In this document: piece by piece, positions 53,775 to 62,464 of the stretch | How the letters are laid out: each line of letters begins with the position of its first letter | How positions within the stretch are numbered: position 1 is the first letter of the stretch | NCBI GenBank assembly: GCA_030683815.1 | Contig: JAUXPJ010000010.1 | Location: forward strand, 55,241-119,240 | Reading direction: 5' to 3' | DNA length: 64,000 bases | Source of the DNA: Flavobacteriaceae bacterium | Lineage (GTDB): Bacteria; Bacteroidota; Bacteroidia; Flavobacteriales; Flavobacteriaceae | Position numbers and translations under genes: made by a program | Notes under the pieces: model-generated | Database searches by the model: none | The model's input: only the letters and a program-made list of their open reading frames with translations | What the model was told of the DNA's origin: nothing

Positions 53775-56684
53775 TTATTTCAATGCGTTCTTCAAAATTG
53801 TTGCCGGATGTTGTGCAGCCCGATGTGTTCCATCATAAATTTGATGACGGCAACTGGTTCCGGCAGCCGCAATTTGTGTATCAGCAGTTAAATTTCGGAT
53901 TCTTGGAAATACACTTTCTTCACCAATTTTCATACTGATTTCGTAATGTTCTTCTTCATATCCAAAAGCACCTGCCATTCCGCAACAACCTGTATTTAAA
54001 ATTTTTACGTCATAATTTTTTGGAAGTGATAACATCATTTGAGTAGCTTCCAAATTGCTCAACGATTTTTGATGGCAATGTCCGTGTATTTTAATTTTAT
54101 GATGTTCATCAGTAAATAAATCAGATTGAATATTTCCTAAATCGATTTCATTTTTAAAAAATTCTTCGATGGTAAAAGCATGATTCGAAACGTATTTTGC
54201 GACATTTTTATCATCAGCCAAACGAATGTATTCATCACGAAAACCCAAAATAGCAGAGGGTTCAATACCAATTAAAGGGATGTTTTCTGAAACCAAATTT
54301 TTGAAAATATTAATATTAGCATCAGCAACTTTTTTGGCTTGTTGCAGAAATCCCTTAGAAATAAAACTACGTCCGCTTTCTGGGTGATTAATCATTTTAA
54401 CTTGATAATTTAATTTCGATAACAAAATAAAGGCGTCAATTCCGGTTTGTACACCGTAAAAATTGGTGTATTCATCACAAAATAAATACAGGGTTTTAAT
54501 CGGATTTTCGATAGCATAACTGTCTTTATTCTTTTGATACCAATGGCTGAAAGTAAGGGAATTTAATGCCGGAATTGTTCTGTTTGATGCGATTCTCAAT
54601 ACGTTTTTAAACCATTTTCGATTCAATATAAAATTGGTAATCGACGGGAAAATACTTCCAATTCTATTTAATTCAGCATTATAAGCAAATAGTTTGGTTC
54701 TAAATGAGCTTCCATTTCTTTGCTGATATTGATATAAAAATTCGGCTTTCAACGTTGCCATATCCACATTACTTGGACATTCACCGGCGCACGCTTTGCA
54801 ACTGATACACAATTCCAACACTTCATACAATTCCTGATGGTTGAATTTATTGGTATTTTCTGATTGTGTTAAAAATTCGCGCAGAGCGTTGGCTCGTGCG
54901 CGGGTGGTATCTTTTTCGTTTCGGGTAGCGCGATAACTCGGACACATCGTTCCGCCTGCTGAAGTCAATTTTCTGCAATCGCCGGAACCGTTACATTTTT
55001 CAGTGGCTCTTAAAATACCTAAACTATCAGAAAAATCAAGGAAAGTTGTAATTTTTGGTTCTAATCTACCTGCTTCAAAACGAAGGTTTTCATCCATCGG
55101 CGGGGCATTTACAATTTTTCCGGGATTTAAAATTCCATCGGGATCAAAAGTCGCTTTGATTTTTTGAAGCAATTGATAGTTTTTTTTACCAATCATAAAC
55201 GGGATAAATTCGCCGCGAACCATTCCGTCTCCATGTTCACCGCTCAAAGAACCTTTGTATTTTTTAACCAATTTTGCGACTTCAAAAGCGATGGTTCTAA
55301 ACAAAATCACATCCGATTTTTTTTTGAGATTTAAAATCGGTCGCAGATGCAATTCGCCCGCTCCGGCATGTGCGTAGTAAATCGCTTTTTGACCGTAACG
55401 ATTCATCATTTCGGTAAAATCTGCAATATAATGGGGTAAATCTTCAATTTTAACGGCAGTATCCTCAATCGAATCAGCTGCTTTTTCATCGCCTACAATA
55501 CTTCCCAGCAAGCCCAATCCGGCTTTTCTAAGCGAAACAACTTTGTCAATATCAGCTCCATAAATTTTTGGATGTGCATAACCAAAACCATGTTTTTTTA
55601 AATCTTCAATCAGTGAATTAGCATGTTTTTCAACATCTTCTAAAGAGTTTGAAGCAATTTCTAACATCAAAATCGCTTTTGGGTCATCTTGTATAAAAAA
55701 TCGATTTTTAGCTTGTTCTCTGTTATTTTTGGTTAAATCCAACACCGTTTTATCCATTAATTCACAAGAAAAAAGTTGGTGTTTCATCGCAATGAGCACA
55801 GCTTCCAAACTTTCTTGAATGCTGTTAAAATGGGCAGTAATTAAGATGTTATGGGTAGGCGGTAAGGGGTCTAATTTTAATGTAATTTCGGTAGTAATGG
55901 CTAAAGTTCCTTCACTTCCGCATAGTAATTTTGCCAGATTGATGCTTGGTTCTGCCGCTCCAAATAAATCAGATTTTAACAATTCATCAACGGCGTAACC
56001 GGTATTTCTTCTGTGGATTTCCGGATGCGGAAAATTTTCAATAATTTCATTTTGGACTGATTTATCACTTAATTCATCAAAAAATAACCGGTAAATACTT
56101 CCCTCTAAAGAATTTTCTTTTGATTTATGAATAAAATTATCCGAAGAAATTTCAGAAAAATAAATCTCAGAACCATCGCTTAATAAAGTTTTTAAAGCGA
56201 CCAATTTATCGCGGGTAACTCCATATTTAATAGAAGTTGTGCCGGATGAATTGTTGCCCACCATTCCGCCCATCATACAACGATTGGAGGTAGAAGTATT
56301 GGGGCCGAAAAATAATCCGTAGGGTTTTAAAAATAAATTGAGTTCATCACGAATAACTCCCGGCTGAACAGTAAGCGTTTTATTAACTTCATCAAATGAA
56401 ATAATTTTAGTGAAGTATTTGGAAACATCCACAATAATTCCTTCACCAACGGTTTGTCCCGCTAAAGATGTTCCTGCTGTTCTGAGTGTAAGTGATGTGT
56501 TGTTCTCTTTAGCAAAATGGATTAATTTTTTTAAATCCGATCCATTTTTGGGATAGGCAACTGCCGATGGAATCATTCGATAGGCCGATGCATCGGTAGC
56601 GTAAATAGTTTTGTGAAGTGTATCGAAATAAAGTTCGCCTTCTAAATTGTTTTTGAATGAATTAAGATTCTCAATTGCAATCAT
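53775..56684 (-). CDS. FAD-linked oxidase / [4Fe-4S] dehydrogenase, YdiJ/D-2-hydroxyglutarate dehydrogenase-like
   Basis: This 969-residue flavo-iron-sulfur dehydrogenase has an N-terminal PCMH-type FAD domain (SLTLRTAGTSLAGQTVGEG, MMGGMVGNNSSG) and the FAD-linked oxidase C domain (GAGELHLRPI, SGEHGDGMVRGEF). Two 4Fe-4S-type cysteine groups follow (CNGSGDCRKL ... MCPSYRAT and CISCKACAGECPSNVD), then a CCG domain (HGHCHQKSL, NTGCCGMAGAFGYE). The domain order matches E. coli YdiJ, which oxidises D-2-hydroxyglutarate; D-lactate is an alternative substrate. It is adjacent to the CsaA-like gene with no gap (its ATG follows that stop). Confidence 0.9.
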   Translation of the reverse strand: MIAIENLNSFKNNLEGELYFDTLHKTIYATDASAYRMIPSAVAYPKNGSDLKKLIHFAKENNTSLTLRTAGTSLAGQTVGEGIIVDVSKYFTKIISFDEVNKTLTVQPGVIRDELNLFLKPYGLFFGPNTSTSNRCMMGGMVGNNSSGTTSIKYGVTRDKLVALKTLLSDGSEIYFSEISSDNFIHKSKENSLEGSIYRLFFDELSDKSVQNEIIENFPHPEIHRRNTGYAVDELLKSDLFGAAEPSINLAKLLCGSEGTLAITTEITLKLDPLPPTHNILITAHFNSIQESLEAVLIAMKHQLFSCELMDKTVLDLTKNNREQAKNRFFIQDDPKAILMLEIASNSLEDVEKHANSLIEDLKKHGFGYAHPKIYGADIDKVVSLRKAGLGLLGSIVGDEKAADSIEDTAVKIEDLPHYIADFTEMMNRYGQKAIYYAHAGAGELHLRPILNLKKKSDVILFRTIAFEVAKLVKKYKGSLSGEHGDGMVRGEFIPFMIGKKNYQLLQKIKATFDPDGILNPGKIVNAPPMDENLRFEAGRLEPKITTFLDFSDSLGILRATEKCNGSGDCRKLTSAGGTMCPSYRATRNEKDTTRARANALREFLTQSENTNKFNHQELYEVLELCISCKACAGECPSNVDMATLKAEFLYQYQQRNGSSFRTKLFAYNAELNRIGSIFPSITNFILNRKWFKNVLRIASNRTIPALNSLTFSHWYQKNKDSYAIENPIKTLYLFCDEYTNFYGVQTGIDAFILLSKLNYQVKMINHPESGRSFISKGFLQQAKKVADANINIFKNLVSENIPLIGIEPSAILGFRDEYIRLADDKNVAKYVSNHAFTIEEFFKNEIDLGNIQSDLFTDEHHKIKIHGHCHQKSLSNLEATQMMLSLPKNYDVKILNTGCCGMAGAFGYEEEHYEISMKIGEESVFPRIRNLTADTQIAAAGTSCRHQIYDGTHRAAQHPATILKNALK

Positions 56685-57023
56685 TTAGCTGATGGTTGAT
56701 CCGTTCATAATTGATTTATCCGATTTTAACAATACAATTTCATTCTGATTATTGGCTACTCCCAACAGCAAACATTCACTGATAAAATTGGCAATTTGTT
56801 TGGGCTTAAAATTGATTATTGCGATGATTTGCTTGTTAAGCAAATCATCTTTTGAATACAAATCAGTAATTTGGGCACTCGATTTTTTGATGCCTAAAGC
56901 GCCAAAATCAATAATGAGTTGATAAGCCGGTTTTTTTGCGTTTGGAAAATCATTGACCTGAATAATGGTTCCGGTTCTGATATCCAGTTTTTGAAAATCA
57001 TCAAAAGAAATAGTTGAACTCAT
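56685..57023 (-). CDS. tRNA-binding domain protein, CsaA-like
   Basis: This 112-residue OB-fold protein of the EMAP-II/Trbp111 class resembles CsaA, a homodimeric tRNA-binding protein also described as an export chaperone. Motifs: FQKLDIRTGTIIQV, YQLIIDFGALGIKKSSAQIT, QIIAIINFKPKQIANFISECL, and LLGVANNQNEIVLL. It lies immediately upstream of the dehydrogenase gene on the same strand and is divergent from the redoxin gene. Confidence 0.9.
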   Translation of the reverse strand: MSSTISFDDFQKLDIRTGTIIQVNDFPNAKKPAYQLIIDFGALGIKKSSAQITDLYSKDDLLNKQIIAIINFKPKQIANFISECLLLGVANNQNEIVLLKSDKSIMNGSTIS

Positions 57024-57093
57024 TTTTAATATTTTAGTATGCTGAAATTATAGATTAAATTTACTTGATAAACTTACAAAAATTGACTGATTT

Positions 57094-57654
57094 ATGGCAA
57101 GAACTTATTCAAATATGTTGGCTTTAGGAACTAAAGCACCGCATTTTAGTTTACCGGATACTATTTCTGGCAAAGAAATGTCGTTATCAACTTTAAAAGG
57201 TGAAAAAGGAACGGTCATTATGTTTATTTGCAATCATTGTCCGTATGTAATTCATATCAACGAAGGATTGGTTAAGATAGCTCATGATTATCCGCAAAAA
57301 AGCATTTCTTTCATCGCAATTTCATCCAATGATGTAGAAAATTATCCGGAGGATTCACCTGAATTGATGAAAAAAATAGCCCTAGAACTTCCATATCCTT
57401 TTCCCTATTTATACGATGAAACCCAAAAAGTGGCAAAATTATATGAAGCTGCTTGTACGCCTGATATTTATTTGTTTGATGCGGATTTAAGATTAATTTA
57501 TCGCGGACAATTAGATGATTCGCGACCCCAAAATGGTATTCCGGTAACTGCAATGGATTTGCGCTATGCGCTGGATTGCCTGTTAGAGAATAAACCCAAT
57601 CACTGTCCGCAAAAACCGAGTATGGGCTGTAATATTAAATGGAAAGGAGCTTGA
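57094..57654 (+). CDS. Thioredoxin-family redoxin (CNHCPY type)
   Basis: This 186-residue cytoplasmic AhpC/TSA-like thioredoxin fold has the active-site motif MFICNHCPYVIHINEG, a CxxC. It begins ALGTKAPHFSLPDTISG and contains PYLYDETQKVAKLYEAACTPDIYLFD with the cis-Pro region. Proteins of this type are conserved but their partner is unknown. A TAAATTTA near-consensus -7 box lies about 40 bases before the ATG. It is a single gene with its own terminator. Confidence 0.87.
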   Translation: MARTYSNMLALGTKAPHFSLPDTISGKEMSLSTLKGEKGTVIMFICNHCPYVIHINEGLVKIAHDYPQKSISFIAISSNDVENYPEDSPELMKKIALELPYPFPYLYDETQKVAKLYEAACTPDIYLFDADLRLIYRGQLDDSRPQNGIPVTAMDLRYALDCLLENKPNHCPQKPSMGCNIKWKGA

Positions 57655-57684
57655 TGAAGTTAAATTTAAAAATTGAATGATTAA

Positions 57685-57722
57685 AAGAGAGGTTGCTATA
57701 AAATTTAGTCAACCTCTTTTTT
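57685..57722 (+). terminator. Intrinsic terminator after the redoxin gene
   Basis: AGAGGTTG (57688-57695) pairs with CAACCTCT (57710-57717) around a 14-base loop, followed by six T. It isolates the downstream respiratory operon from the redoxin gene. Confidence 0.8.
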
Positions 57723-57759
57723 AATGAGCTCAAAATTGTTGTTTTTTTATGATTTTTAA

Positions 57760-57779
57760 AATATGACAATTGTCATATT
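57760..57779. promoter_or_regulatory. Perfect 20-bp palindrome, candidate CRP/FNR-family operator
   Basis: The sequence centred on ATGACAATTGTCAT is a perfect inverted repeat of ten bases per arm, with TGAC-N4-GTCA half-sites like those of CRP/FNR-family regulators. It lies alone in the leader of the cytochrome operon, 143 bp before the proposed ATG at 57923. If bound by an activator at a class II position, transcription would start near 57810, close to the A+T-rich TATATATTA at 57805-57813. The regulator is not identified. Confidence 0.55.
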
Positions 57780-57922
57780 ATCAATAAATATTTATTTAGA
57801 CTGAATATATATTAACATAAATGAATAATAACTGTAATATATGTTACATAAATGAATTATATTTAAAAAAAATTGAAGGAAATATTTTTCTGCATCAATC
57901 AATAAAAAATAAATTAATTTTT

Positions 57923-58531
57923 ATGAAAGATAAATTAATTCAGTTCATTAAACTTTATGGTATTTTACCGGCAGTTGTTTTTATTTTCCTTTTTTCTTGT
58001 TCTCCAGAAGAAAAAGAAGATTCACATGCTGTAAAAGAAGAAATAGTTGAAATTAAAAGGGAAAAAATAACAGAAGATTATGCTGTAGATCCTCCGCCAT
58101 TTACAGATGGAATTTTTCCTTGTAATGACTGTCATGCATTTCAAAAACCGAATCCGGTTAGAAGAGAATTAGTTGAATGGCATGATGATATTTCATTTAA
58201 ACATGATAGTGAAAACCGTTGGTGTCTGGATTGTCATGATCTTAAAGAAAGAGATTCACTTAAGTTAGCTAATGGAAGAAAGTTAGATTTTAAAGAATCA
58301 TATAAACTTTGTGGTCAATGTCATGGAGAAAAATACAGAGATTGGAAAGTTGGGGTTCATGGTAAAAGAACTGGAGAATGGAATGGGAAAAAAGAGTATT
58401 TACTTTGTGTAAGTTGTCATAATCCTCACACGCCAAAATTTAAAAAAATAACTCCAGAAATACCACCTGTTAGACAGGAAGATATTAAGTTATTTATAAA
58501 ACCTGAAAATACTGAAAGCAATGAAAACTGA
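57923..58531 (+). CDS. Tetraheme cytochrome c lipoprotein (cytochrome c3/NapC-like family)
   Basis: About 202 residues from the preferred ATG. A signal peptide ends in LFSC (lipobox Cys ~26), then a charged linker and four CxxCH heme sites: CNDCH, CLDCH, CGQCH and CVSCH, the last in CVSCHNPHTPKF. Additional His residues (EWHDDISFKHD, VGVHGKRTG) can be sixth ligands. An in-frame ATG at 57821 would add 34 residues before the signal sequence and is unlikely. It overlaps the next gene by 11 bp. It should exchange electrons between the ferredoxin/NrfD pair and soluble carriers. Confidence 0.9.
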   Translation: MKDKLIQFIKLYGILPAVVFIFLFSCSPEEKEDSHAVKEEIVEIKREKITEDYAVDPPPFTDGIFPCNDCHAFQKPNPVRRELVEWHDDISFKHDSENRWCLDCHDLKERDSLKLANGRKLDFKESYKLCGQCHGEKYRDWKVGVHGKRTGEWNGKKEYLLCVSCHNPHTPKFKKITPEIPPVRQEDIKLFIKPENTESNEN

Positions 58532-59408
58532 TAATAACAGAAGATCATTTTTAAAAAATATATCCTTAGCAACATTTTCAACACTGGCGCTTTCGGGGTG
58601 TAATATGAAGGAAATTGATGAATATCTTCAGCAAAATTTCAGAGAATTAACTGATGAAGAAAAGGATGAGATTGTTAAGAATTTAGGAGAAAAATACAAG
58701 AAAAGATATGGAAAGGATTTTCATGTATCATACAAACCTGCAATGGAGGGTGTTTTGTTTGGATATGCTTTAGATATTTCCAGATGTATTGGTTGTAGAA
58801 AATGTGTTACCGCTTGCGTGAAAGAAAACAATCAATCTCGCGATCCGCAAATTCAGTGGATACAAGTGCTCCAGATGGAAAAAGAGAAAGGAGTTGATCT
58901 TGCACATTCTGATGTTCATTATAACCCAGAGAAAGTACCTGAAAAAGGATATTTCTATTTTCCGGTTCAATGTCAGCAATGTAGAAACCCTCAATGTGTA
59001 ACCGTTTGTCCTGCTAAAGCAACTTGGCAAGAAAAAGATGGTATTGTAGTGGTTGATTATAATTGGTGTATCGGTTGTAGATATTGTATGGCAGCATGTC
59101 CATACGGAGCTAGACATTTTAACTGGGGAGAGCCAAATATACCTGTAGAAGAAATTAATACAGAAGTTCATTATTTAGGAAACAGACCCAGACAAAAAGG
59201 AGTGGTAGAAAAGTGTACGTTTTGTGTACAAAGAACTAGGGAAGGAAAATATCCGACTTGTGTTGAAATATGTCCGGTAGGTGCAAGAAAATTCGGGAAT
59301 CTTTTGGATCCTGAAAGTGAAGTGAGGTATATTTTAGACAATAAACGTGTACTTGTTTTAAAACAGGAGTTAAACACGCAACCTAAATTCTATTATTATT
59401 TCGGATAA
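58521..59408 (+). CDS. Tat-exported 4x[4Fe-4S] ferredoxin subunit (NrfC/HybA/PsrB type), lipoprotein
   Basis: This 295-residue electron-transfer subunit has a twin-arginine motif (NNRRSFLKN) followed by a lipobox (TLALSGC), so it is probably a Tat-exported lipoprotein. After an 85-residue helical insert come four cysteine clusters typical of NrfC/HybA/DmsB: CIGCRKCVTAC, CQQCRNPQCVTVC, CIGCRYCMAACPYGA and CTFC...CVEICPVGA. It pairs with the NrfD-type subunit downstream. No molybdopterin catalytic subunit is encoded next to it. Confidence 0.92.
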   Translation: MKTDNNRRSFLKNISLATFSTLALSGCNMKEIDEYLQQNFRELTDEEKDEIVKNLGEKYKKRYGKDFHVSYKPAMEGVLFGYALDISRCIGCRKCVTACVKENNQSRDPQIQWIQVLQMEKEKGVDLAHSDVHYNPEKVPEKGYFYFPVQCQQCRNPQCVTVCPAKATWQEKDGIVVVDYNWCIGCRYCMAACPYGARHFNWGEPNIPVEEINTEVHYLGNRPRQKGVVEKCTFCVQRTREGKYPTCVEICPVGARKFGNLLDPESEVRYILDNKRVLVLKQELNTQPKFYYYFG

Positions 59409-59475
59409 AATCGAATCTGAAAACAATAGAAATAGCATCATAAAATTGATTTAAAAACATTCTAATAGTATTTAT

Positions 59476-60705
59476 ATGAATTTTACTCGTTTTCTAACAG
59501 GCAGTTTAAAGATAATTTTTCAAGGAGGTAAACCTTATTTTGCTTGGTTAATATTACTGACAATCTTAATACTTTGGGGGGGGTATGGATATTATGGGCA
59601 ACTTACAGATGGATTGATAACTACAAACATGAGAGATTCTGTCTCTTGGGCTTTTTATATCGGAAATTTTACATTTTTAGTTGGAGTAGCTGCGGCGGCC
59701 GTAATGTTGGTAATCCCAGCATATATATACCATTGGGGGCCTATTAAAGAAATTGTAATTTTTGGTGAATTGCTGGCAGTTTGTGCGGTAATAATGAGTA
59801 TTGCATTTGTAGTTGTAGACATAGGACACCCTCTTAGATTTTGGCATATGTTACCATTTATTGGAACAATGAACTTTCCACATTCAATTTTAGCATGGGA
59901 TTTCTTCGTTCTATTAACCTATTTCGCGATAAATGCAACAGTTGTTATACACTTATTATATAGTGCTTTTAACAAAAAAGAGTACAATAAAAAATTAGTT
60001 TTATTTTTAGTATTAGCTAGTATTCCAATGGCTGTTGGTATTCATACGGTTACTGCATTTCTATTTAATGCTTTGCCAGCTCGTCCTTTTTGGAATAGTG
60101 CATTATTGGCTCCGCGATTTTTAGCATCAGCCTTTTGTTCAGGACCTGCTATTCTTTTAATATTATTTCAATTATTGAGAAAGTATACGAAGTTTGAAAT
60201 AAAAAATGAAGCATTATTTACCATTGCTGAGTTAATGGTGTATTCCATGTTTATTTATTTATTTTTTACTGTTGCTGAGTTATTTAAAGAATTTTATTCA
60301 GGAACTGAACACTTATTATATTGGGAATATTTACTTTTTGGACTTGGTGATAATAAAGAGATCGTTTTTTATAGTTGGGCATCTATAATTTTTGGAGTGA
60401 TAGCATTTTTCTTATTCCTCATTCCTAAAACGCGTAAGAATTTTGTAACTTTAAATATTGGGGCTGTATTAATTTATTCCAGTGTTTATATAGAAAAAGG
60501 AATGGCTTTAATTATACCTGGGTTTACTCCGGATGTTTTAGGTCAAATTTATGTGTATAAACCTTCAATGACAGAAGTTCAAACAGCGGTAATGATATTT
60601 TCCCTTGGATCTTTATTGTTTACATTTTTAACCAAGATTGCTATTGCAATAATATTTGAAGGTTATAATATAGACAGTTTAGAACGCAAAGAGAGAAAAA
60701 AATAA
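59476..60705 (+). CDS. NrfD/PsrC family membrane subunit 1
   Basis: This 409-residue integral membrane quinol-interacting subunit has about ten helices. Family-like segments are SVSWAFYIGNFTFLVGVAAA, DIGHPLRFWHMLPF, NFPHSILAWDFFVLLTYF, GIHTVTAFLFNALPARPFW and APRFLASAFCSGPA. It would oxidise menaquinol or pass electrons to it, in partnership with the preceding ferredoxin. The start of the gene contains a run of eight G (59576-59583, codons for Trp-Gly-Gly at residues 34-36) that is unusual in this A+T-rich DNA. Confidence 0.9.
   Translation: MNFTRFLTGSLKIIFQGGKPYFAWLILLTILILWGGYGYYGQLTDGLITTNMRDSVSWAFYIGNFTFLVGVAAAAVMLVIPAYIYHWGPIKEIVIFGELLAVCAVIMSIAFVVVDIGHPLRFWHMLPFIGTMNFPHSILAWDFFVLLTYFAINATVVIHLLYSAFNKKEYNKKLVLFLVLASIPMAVGIHTVTAFLFNALPARPFWNSALLAPRFLASAFCSGPAILLILFQLLRKYTKFEIKNEALFTIAELMVYSMFIYLFFTVAELFKEFYSGTEHLLYWEYLLFGLGDNKEIVFYSWASIIFGVIAFFLFLIPKTRKNFVTLNIGAVLIYSSVYIEKGMALIIPGFTPDVLGQIYVYKPSMTEVQTAVMIFSLGSLLFTFLTKIAIAIIFEGYNIDSLERKERKK
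59576..59583 (+). repeat. G8 homopolymer tract inside the NrfD-type gene
   Basis: Eight consecutive G within codons 34-36 of the first NrfD-type gene. One-base slippage would shift the frame early in the protein and switch the gene off. It may be a phase-variable tract or simply a Trp-Gly-Gly coding coincidence. Confidence 0.5.
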
Positions 60706-60777
60706 AATTATAGGTTTTAATAAGATCTTAATTTTTTTTGTGTATTTAATAAATTTTTTAATAAAAATCAGAATATT

Positions 60778-61170
60778 ATGAAACAAGTTGGAATTCTTTT
60801 TATGGTAGCAATATTTGCTATTACTTTAGTGTCTTTTTCAGTAGATCAAGATAAATGGATTGTGCCTGAAAAAGATAAGGCAGTGAAAAGCACTGTAAAA
60901 GCATCAGACGAAAATTTAGAGGAAGCAAAATTACTCTATTCAAAACATTGTAAAGCATGTCACGGAGCAAAAGGTTTAGGTGATGGACCTAAATCTAAAA
61001 GTGTGAAAGGCGATTTAGGAGATTTTACTTCTGTTGCTTTTCAAGCTCAAACAGACGGTGAATTATTCTACAAAATTAAAAACGGTAGAGCAGATATGCC
61101 TAATTTCAAAAAAATAACAGATGAGGAAATTTGGTTAACAGTACTCTACATTAGAGAATTAAAAAAATAA
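60778..61170 (+). CDS. Monoheme cytochrome c
   Basis: This 130-residue class I cytochrome c has a signal peptide (MKQVGILFMVAIFAITLVSFS). The heme site is YSKHCKACHGAKGLGDGP and the likely axial Met is in GRADMPNFKKITDEEIW, a typical cytochrome c fold ending LYIRELKK. It sits between the two cytochrome/ferredoxin/NrfD modules, in the position of the small ActE-like cytochrome of alternative complex III, and is a likely electron acceptor or donor. Confidence 0.93.
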   Translation: MKQVGILFMVAIFAITLVSFSVDQDKWIVPEKDKAVKSTVKASDENLEEAKLLYSKHCKACHGAKGLGDGPKSKSVKGDLGDFTSVAFQAQTDGELFYKIKNGRADMPNFKKITDEEIWLTVLYIRELKK

Positions 61171-61239
61171 AATTGAGATTTACGCAATAATTTAATTACG
61201 TCCAACAGCTTATATTTAAACAAAATCAAAAATTAATAT

Positions 61240-61710
61240 ATGGCAAAATTAATATTTCGTTTACTATTATCATTTATTGTCTTTGTAGGGATTTTTCTTG
61301 TGATACAAGATTACCTTACACCTGAATCATTTGGGAAATACGGACATTATAGAGCAAATGCCATTGAAGATAATAAATTAGATATTCCTCAATTTAAAGG
61401 AGAAGAAAAGTGCGCTTCATGTCATGAAGATATTTACGATTTAAAATCAGAAACAGTATCAATTGATGATGATGAGTATATTTTACATTCCAATCTTAGA
61501 TGTGAAACTTGTCATACACCTAAAATTGACGCAAATACAGAATGCAAAGTAAAACCACCAAAGTTAGAATCTACACGTAAAATGTGTGCACAATGTCATT
61601 TTTTGAATGCTGCCCGCAAAAACAAAATTAAAATGATTGACTTAACTGATCATAATGAAGATAAAAATTGTATTGAATGTCATAATCCTCACAAACCATG
61701 GATAGAATAA
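61240..61710 (+). CDS. Membrane-anchored tetraheme cytochrome c
   Basis: This 156-residue protein has an uncleaved-looking N-terminal helix (IFRLLLSFIVFVGIFLVIQ) and four CxxCH sites: CASCH, CETCH, CAQCH and CIECH. The last is in CIECHNPHKPW, matching the end of the first tetraheme protein (CHNPHTPKF). The N-terminal anchor and small size recall NrfH/NapC-like donors, but the order of heme sites is closer to its paralogue in this operon. It overlaps the second ferredoxin gene by 13 bp. Confidence 0.9.
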   Translation: MAKLIFRLLLSFIVFVGIFLVIQDYLTPESFGKYGHYRANAIEDNKLDIPQFKGEEKCASCHEDIYDLKSETVSIDDDEYILHSNLRCETCHTPKIDANTECKVKPPKLESTRKMCAQCHFLNAARKNKIKMIDLTDHNEDKNCIECHNPHKPWIE

Positions 61711-62462
61711 ATAAAAATAGACGCAAGTTTTTCCAAACTTCTGTAGCTTTAGTTGGAGGAACAATTTTTTATTCGCTTATAAAGCCATTTGAAGCAATCG
61801 CAAAAGAAACAACCATCGAGAAAAATGTTGACAAACCTTTATGGGGAATGGGTGTTGATATTGAAAAATGCATTGGATGCGGAAAATGCACAGCTGCCTG
61901 TAAAACAGAAAATAAAGTACCTGAAGTACCTTTTTATTTTAGAACTTGGGTAGAACAATATACCGTAAAAAATGATGGCACAGTTAAAATTGAATCGCCC
62001 AATGGAGGAATTGACGGATTGGTACAATCGGTTCCAGATGAAGATATTTTCAAATCTTTTATGGTTCCGAAACTTTGCAATCATTGTTCAAATGCACCGT
62101 GCGTTCAGGCATGTCCGGTAGGTGCTACTTTTGTAAGTCCGGATGGTGTGGTTTTAGTTGATGAAACCTATTGTATAGGTTGTAGATATTGCATTCAGGC
62201 GTGTCCTTATGGGGCTCGATATATTGACCCTATAAAAAAAGTAGTTGATAAATGTACTTTTTGTTATCATAGAATCAATGAAGGATTACAACCCGCTTGT
62301 GTAGAAGTTTGTCCAACTGATGCCCGAATATTTGGTGATTTAAGAGATAAAAAAAGTAAGTTGGTGAAATTCCTGCAGAAAAACCAGACTCAGGTTTTAA
62401 AGCCCCATTTAAACACCCATTCAAAAGTATTTTATAACGGTTTAAGTTCAGAAGTTAAATAA
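61698..62462 (+). CDS. Tat-exported 4x[4Fe-4S] ferredoxin subunit 2 (NrfC/HybA type)
   Basis: This 254-residue protein has a Tat motif (KNRRKFFQTSVALVGG) without a lipobox. The four clusters are CIGCGKCTAAC, CNHCSNAPCVQAC, CIGCRYCIQACPYGA and CTFC...CVEVCPTDA. It is shorter than the first ferredoxin because it lacks the helical insert after the signal. The ATG overlaps the upstream tetraheme gene, and the stop is 2 bp before the second NrfD-type gene, so the three are tightly coupled. Confidence 0.92.
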   Translation: MDRINKNRRKFFQTSVALVGGTIFYSLIKPFEAIAKETTIEKNVDKPLWGMGVDIEKCIGCGKCTAACKTENKVPEVPFYFRTWVEQYTVKNDGTVKIESPNGGIDGLVQSVPDEDIFKSFMVPKLCNHCSNAPCVQACPVGATFVSPDGVVLVDETYCIGCRYCIQACPYGARYIDPIKKVVDKCTFCYHRINEGLQPACVEVCPTDARIFGDLRDKKSKLVKFLQKNQTQVLKPHLNTHSKVFYNGLSSEVK

Positions 62463-62464
62463 TT

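Noticed and set aside
57821..57922. Upstream ATG and 34 extra residues for the first tetraheme cytochrome
   Set aside because: The extension precedes a standard lipoprotein signal peptide and would bury it; the segment is A+T-rich leader sequence.
58770..59171. 133-codon open frame on the minus strand
   Set aside because: It is antisense to the cysteine-cluster region of the first ferredoxin and has no domain or start context; it is a shadow of that gene.
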